Origin: Geomonas subterranea
GTDB lineage: Bacteria; Desulfobacterota; Desulfuromonadia; Geobacterales; Geobacteraceae
Direction of reading: 5' to 3'
Assembly (NCBI RefSeq): GCF_019063845.1
Contig: NZ_CP077683.1
Location: 992,001-1,056,000 of the forward strand
Length of the DNA: 64,000 nt
Each line of letters opens with the position of its first letter. The stretch's first letter is position 1. A model generated the notes under the pieces. That model was given only the letters and a program-made list of their open reading frames with translations. It had not been told where the DNA came from and made no database searches. Positions 60,324 through 64,000 of the stretch are shown here, one piece after another. A program made the position numbers and the translations under genes.

Positions 60324-63297
60324 GATCACCCTAAAGGATGAGGTTCGCGACCCGCGCGGCGAGCGCATCAAGCGCGAGATCGCGCACTTCCTCCACCTCG
60401 AAGTGGCCGACGTGCGCACCATCGACGTCTACACGGTCGACGCGGCACTCTCCGCCGAGGAATTGACCCAGGTTGCCGCCGGCCCCTTCAGCGACCCGGT
60501 CATCCAGAACTACTCGATCGACAAGCCCGCTGCCGCCGGTTTCGACTACCTGGTTGAGGTAGGCTTCCGTGCCGGCGTCACCGACAACGTCGGCCGCACC
60601 GCTGGCGAGGCGATCAGCTACCTCCTGGGCCGCCCGCTGGCCGCCGGGGAGGGGGTGTACACCTCCGTTCAGTACCTGATCTCCGGGAAGCTGGCCCAGG
60701 CCGACGCCGAGAAGATCGCCACCGGCCTTTTGTGCAACACGCTGATCCAGCGCTACCAGATCCTCGACGCGGCGACCTTCAAGGCCCAGGGGGGCGTCGC
60801 CCCCTTCGTCCCCAAGGTGCAGGTCGAGGCGAAGGTCGAGGTGAACACTATCAACCTCGAGGTCTCCGACGAGGAACTGATGCGCATCAGCCGCGACGGC
60901 GTGCTGGCGCTGACCCTGGACGAGATGAAGATCATCCAGGCGCACTACCGTGACCCGCAGGTGGTCGAGAAGCGCAAGAGCCTCGGCCTTGGCGCCGCGC
61001 CCACCGACGTCGAACTGGAAGCCCTGGCCCAGACCTGGTCCGAGCACTGTAAGCACAAGATCTTCTCCGCCGACGTGACCTACGACGACGGCACCGGCAA
61101 GACCGAGAAAATCAACTCCCTGTTCAAGAGCTACATCCAGAAGACCACCGCCGACGTGCGCGCTGCGCAAGGGGACAAGGACTACTGCCTCTCCGTCTTC
61201 AAGGACAACGCCGGCGTCATCAAGTTTAACGACGACTGGTCCCTGGTGTTCAAGGTCGAGACCCACAACTCCCCGTCCGCCCTCGACCCCTACGGCGGGG
61301 CGCTGACCGGCATCGTCGGCGTGAACCGCGATCCGTTCGGCACCGGCAAGGGGGCCAAGCTCATCTTCAACACCGACGTCTTCTGCTTCGCCGACCCGTT
61401 CTACGAGAAGGAGCTCCCCAAGCGCCTGCTGCACCCGCGCCGCATCTACGAAGGCGTGGTCGAGGGGGTCGAGCACGGCGGCAACAAGAGCGGCATTCCG
61501 ACCGTGAACGGCTCGCTGGTGTTTGACGAGCGCTTTGCCGGCAAGCCGCTGGTCTTCTGCGGCACCGCGGGGCTCATGCCCGCCACCATCAAGGGTGAGC
61601 CCTCCCACCAGAAGAAGATCGTACCGGGCGACCTGATCGTGATGACCGGCGGCCGCATCGGCAAGGACGGCATCCACGGCGCCACCTTCTCCTCCGAGGA
61701 GCTGAACGAGAACTCGCCGGTCTCCGCGGTGCAGATCGGCGACCCGATCACCCAGAAGCGGATGTTCGACTTCCTGATCCGCGCCCGCGACAAGGCGCTC
61801 TACCGCTTCATAACCGACAACGGGGCAGGGGGGCTTTCCTCCTCCATTGGTGAGATGTCCGAGGAGTGCGGCGGCTGCCAGCTCGACCTCTCCAAGGCGC
61901 CGCTCAAGTACCCGGGGCTGGCTCCCTGGGAGATCCTGATCTCCGAGGCGCAGGAGAGGATGAGCCTCGCCGTGCCCCCCGAGAAGATCGATGAGTTCAT
62001 GGAGATGGCCAAGCGCTACGGCGTAGAGGCGACCGTGCTCGGCACCTTCACCGATTCCGGCATCTTCCACATGCTCTACGGCGACAAGACCGTGGCTTAC
62101 CTGCCGCTTTCCTTCATGCACGCGGGGCTGCCGCCGATGCAGATCCCGGCACGCTGGGAAAAGCCGGTGCACGAGGAGCCGAAGCTGGCCCCGGCCGCTG
62201 ATTACACCACCGACGTCAAGGCGCTTCTCTCCTCCTTGAACATCTGCTCTAAGGAGAGCGTGGTGCGCCGTTACGACCACGAGGTCCAGGGGGGCTCCGT
62301 GGTGAAGCCGTTCACCGGCGTCGACAACGACGGCCCGTCGGACGCAGCGGTGGTCCGCCCCATCCTCGATTCCTTCGAGGGGGTCGTGGTCGGCCACGGC
62401 ATCTGCCCGCGCTACAGCGACATCGACGCCTATGACATGGCGGCCAACGCCATCGACGAAGGCTTGAGGAACTACGTCGCCGTCGGCGGCTCGCTCGACC
62501 TCGTCGCCGGTCTGGACAACTTCTGCTGGTGCGACCCGGTCCTCTCCGAAAGGACCCCGGACGGCCCGTACAAGATGGCTCAGCTCGTGCGCGCCAACAA
62601 GGCGCTCTACGACTACTGCACCGTCTTCTCCATGCCGCTCATCTCCGGCAAGGACTCGATGAAGAACGACTTCTACGACGGCACCACCAAGATCTCCATC
62701 CCGCCGACCCTGCTCTTCTCGGTCATCGGCAAGATGGAGGATGCGCGTCTCGCCGTCACCATGGACGTGAAGCGCGCCGGAGACCAGGTGTATCTCCTGG
62801 GCGCCACCGCCAACGAGCTGGGCGCTTCCGAGTACCTGGCGCAGAAGGGCTTCGTGGGCAACAACGTACCGAAGGTCGACGCGCAGGCGGCACTGGCCAC
62901 CTACCGTGCCTACGGCGCGGCGCTCAAAGCAGGCCTCGTCGCTTCCTGCCACGACCTCTCCGACGGCGGCCTCGCGGTTGCCGCGGCCGAGTCTGCCTTT
63001 GCCGGCGGCTTCGGCATGGACCTGGATCTCTCCCAGGTGGCCTACAAGGGTGACGCCGCAGAGAAGAGCGACATCGTACTTCTCTTCTCCGAGTCCGCGT
63101 CCCGTCTGCTGGTCACGGTGGGCGCCGGGAAGGAGGCGGAGTTCGAGAAGGCCATGGCGGGGACGAGCTTCGCCAGGATCGGCGCGGTGACCGCCGAGCC
63201 GGTTCTGAAGGTGAAGGGGCTTTCCGGGAGTGTGGTGGTAAACGCGCAGAACGCCGAGCTGAAGGCCGCCTGGCAGGAGCCGCTGAAGGATCTGTAA
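60307..63297 (+). CDS. purL: Phosphoribosylformylglycinamidine synthase, PurS-like domains fused to PurL
   Basis: 996-aa FGAR amidotransferase synthetase subunit. Two PurS-like segments come first: residues 2-73 (HRIEITLKDEVRDPRGERIK) and about 78-155 (YLVEVGFRAGVTDNVGRTAG). A linker and the PurL ATP-grasp-like core follow, with TWSEHCKHKIFSADVTYDDG, VETHNSPSALDPYGGALTGI, GGRIGKDGIHGATFSSEELN and ISDNGAGGLSSSIGEMSEEC-like ITDNGAGGLSSSIGEMSEEC. There is no glutaminase domain; that is PurQ, next gene. ATG 60307 follows AAAGGACA and lies inside the end of the mscS frame. ATG 60289 in frame is less likely. Confidence 0.95.
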   Translation: MPHRIEITLKDEVRDPRGERIKREIAHFLHLEVADVRTIDVYTVDAALSAEELTQVAAGPFSDPVIQNYSIDKPAAAGFDYLVEVGFRAGVTDNVGRTAGEAISYLLGRPLAAGEGVYTSVQYLISGKLAQADAEKIATGLLCNTLIQRYQILDAATFKAQGGVAPFVPKVQVEAKVEVNTINLEVSDEELMRISRDGVLALTLDEMKIIQAHYRDPQVVEKRKSLGLGAAPTDVELEALAQTWSEHCKHKIFSADVTYDDGTGKTEKINSLFKSYIQKTTADVRAAQGDKDYCLSVFKDNAGVIKFNDDWSLVFKVETHNSPSALDPYGGALTGIVGVNRDPFGTGKGAKLIFNTDVFCFADPFYEKELPKRLLHPRRIYEGVVEGVEHGGNKSGIPTVNGSLVFDERFAGKPLVFCGTAGLMPATIKGEPSHQKKIVPGDLIVMTGGRIGKDGIHGATFSSEELNENSPVSAVQIGDPITQKRMFDFLIRARDKALYRFITDNGAGGLSSSIGEMSEECGGCQLDLSKAPLKYPGLAPWEILISEAQERMSLAVPPEKIDEFMEMAKRYGVEATVLGTFTDSGIFHMLYGDKTVAYLPLSFMHAGLPPMQIPARWEKPVHEEPKLAPAADYTTDVKALLSSLNICSKESVVRRYDHEVQGGSVVKPFTGVDNDGPSDAAVVRPILDSFEGVVVGHGICPRYSDIDAYDMAANAIDEGLRNYVAVGGSLDLVAGLDNFCWCDPVLSERTPDGPYKMAQLVRANKALYDYCTVFSMPLISGKDSMKNDFYDGTTKISIPPTLLFSVIGKMEDARLAVTMDVKRAGDQVYLLGATANELGASEYLAQKGFVGNNVPKVDAQAALATYRAYGAALKAGLVASCHDLSDGGLAVAAAESAFAGGFGMDLDLSQVAYKGDAAEKSDIVLLFSESASRLLVTVGAGKEAEFEKAMAGTSFARIGAVTAEPVLKVKGLSGSVVVNAQNAELKAAWQEPLKDL

Positions 63298-63341
63298 CCG
63301 GCCCAATTCCCTCTCCACCCCATACCTCGTCCGGAAGCGTA

Positions 63342-63452
63342 CCCTCGCCCTCCGGGAGAGGGTGGCCGAAGGCCGGGTGAGGGAGATGGCACGAAGTGAG
63401 GACAACGCAGCTGTCGATGCCCTCACCCCGGCCCTTTCCCAGGGGGAGAGGG
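63342..63452. repeat. MITE/REP-like inverted repeat element (family A, copy 2)
   Basis: 111-base element: the left arm CCCTCGCCCTCCGGGAGAGG plus GTGGCCGAAGGCCGGGTGAG matches the reverse complement of the right arm of the copy at 10002-10121. The right arm ends CCCAGGGGGAGAGGG. It lies between purL and purQ without blocking the operon order. Confidence 0.75.
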
Positions 63453-63570
63453 AGGATGTGGACAGGCGGCAGCTTGTATCGCGAATCTTTTATATGCAGA
63501 AAAAGAGCGGGTTGTGCAATAATGAGAACCGCTGTGCCCGCTACTAACCATCCGATAGAGGACTTTATTG

Positions 63571-64000
63571 ATGACCAAGGCTAAAGCGCTTGTCATAACA
63601 GGCAACGGCACCAACTGCGAAACCGAGGCGGCCCACGCCTGCAAGCTGGGCGGCTTCGACGAGGCGCGCATCGCCCATATAGCTGAACTTCTGACCGGTG
63701 AGGTGACCCTGGACGACTACCACTTCCTGAACCTTACCGGCGGCTTCCTGGACGGCGACGACCTGGGGAGCGCCAAGGCACAGGCGAACCGCCTGCGTTA
63801 CGCCGCGGTGGAAGGTAAAGAGGAGCGCCTGGTGGACCAGATCACCCGTTTCATCGCCGACGGCAAGTTGATCCTCGGCGTCTGCAACGGCTTCCAGCTC
63901 CTGGTGAAGATGGGAATGCTCCCCGCCCTTGGCGGAAACTACCTGAATCAGACGGTTACGCTGACCTACAATGAAGGCGGCCGTTTCCAGGACCGCTGGT
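63571..64000 (+). CDS. purQ: FGAR amidotransferase glutaminase subunit PurQ, 3' end cut by window edge
   Basis: The first 143 codons of the class I glutamine amidotransferase subunit are visible. It starts MTKAKALVITGNGTNCETEA. The catalytic Cys is in ILGVCNGFQLLVKMGML, the typical nucleophile elbow. ATG 63571 has TAGAGGAC about 10 bases upstream. It delivers ammonia to the PurS/PurL fusion encoded just upstream, 273 bases away, with a REP-type element between. The catalytic His-Glu pair lies beyond the window. Confidence 0.94.
   Translation, partial: MTKAKALVITGNGTNCETEAAHACKLGGFDEARIAHIAELLTGEVTLDDYHFLNLTGGFLDGDDLGSAKAQANRLRYAAVEGKEERLVDQITRFIADGKLILGVCNGFQLLVKMGMLPALGGNYLNQTVTLTYNEGGRFQDRW

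Noticed and set aside
60331-63426. 1031-codon open frame antisense to purL
   Set aside because: Same cause: it mirrors codon bias of purL and has no recognisable domain or ribosome site.

Overview
The window looks like chromosomal DNA of a Geobacter-type bacterium (Geobacterales, e.g. Geobacter, Geomonas or Citrifermentans). This is inferred from the high G+C, a PpcA-like triheme c7 cytochrome, a large multiheme cytochrome with nine CXXCH motifs, a TAXI receptor, many sensor kinases and dispersed G/C-rich REP-type repeats. No 16S gene is present to fix the genus.

Layout. 1-5803 (minus): chemosensory cluster, in transcription order REC-CheR-TPR, CheW, MCP, CheA (CheA runs off the left edge). 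6132-7479: WecB-type epimerase and a FmdB-type zinc ribbon. 7866-9863: small membrane protein and a CoA-disulfide-reductase/rhodanese fusion. 10365-11790: M23 peptidase and a nitroreductase, separated by terminators and REP elements. 12009-18977: TetR regulator with a palindromic operator over its own promoter, a 26-aa membrane ORF, a complete RND pump (adaptor, AcrB-type permease, outer membrane factor) and a 43-aa ORF. 19089-25634: second exporter made of an outer membrane factor, a HlyD adaptor, an ATPase-ATPase-permease fusion and an ABC-2 permease. 25705-29814: TAXI receptor, alpha/beta hydrolase, MlaA lipoprotein and an unknown 317-aa protein, apparently one operon. 30132-32403: small secreted Cys protein behind a probable sigma-54 promoter, then the multiheme cytochrome. 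32569-35729: relic of a MacB C-terminus and a low-G+C 991-aa repeat protein. 35959-40968: MATE exporter and the sulfate-assimilation operon cysH-cysD-cysN. 41087-43632: cysteine desulfurase, GNAT, DinB and the c7 cytochrome. 43687-43879: isolated short transcription unit encoding a 22-aa peptide. 43905-47916 (minus): two sensor kinases. 48093-50886 (minus): four tRNA genes, a ferritin-like protein and a 41-bp tandem array lying between two identical tRNA-Leu(GAG) genes. 50947-54529 (minus): gap-pgk-tpiA-secG. 54807-57761: sensor kinase and MBL-fold hydrolase. 57947-64000: purB-mscS-purL(S)-purQ (purQ cut by the right edge).

How they work together. Two adjacent multidrug or envelope exporters are followed by lipid-transport-like genes, giving an envelope-export region of about 18 kb. 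Sulfate assimilation (APS reductase plus ATP sulfurylase) sits next to a cysteine desulfurase. Lower glycolysis and purine synthesis form conventional operons, except that a mechanosensitive channel overlaps both of its purine neighbours.

The most unusual items are the 13-unit 41-bp array between duplicated tRNA genes, the sigma-54-type promoter with a perfect palindrome ahead of a secreted Cys protein, the free-standing 22-aa Cys-peptide unit, the 991-aa orphan, and a CX8CH heme-like motif in the multiheme cytochrome. All calls rest on reading the sequence; no database search was possible.
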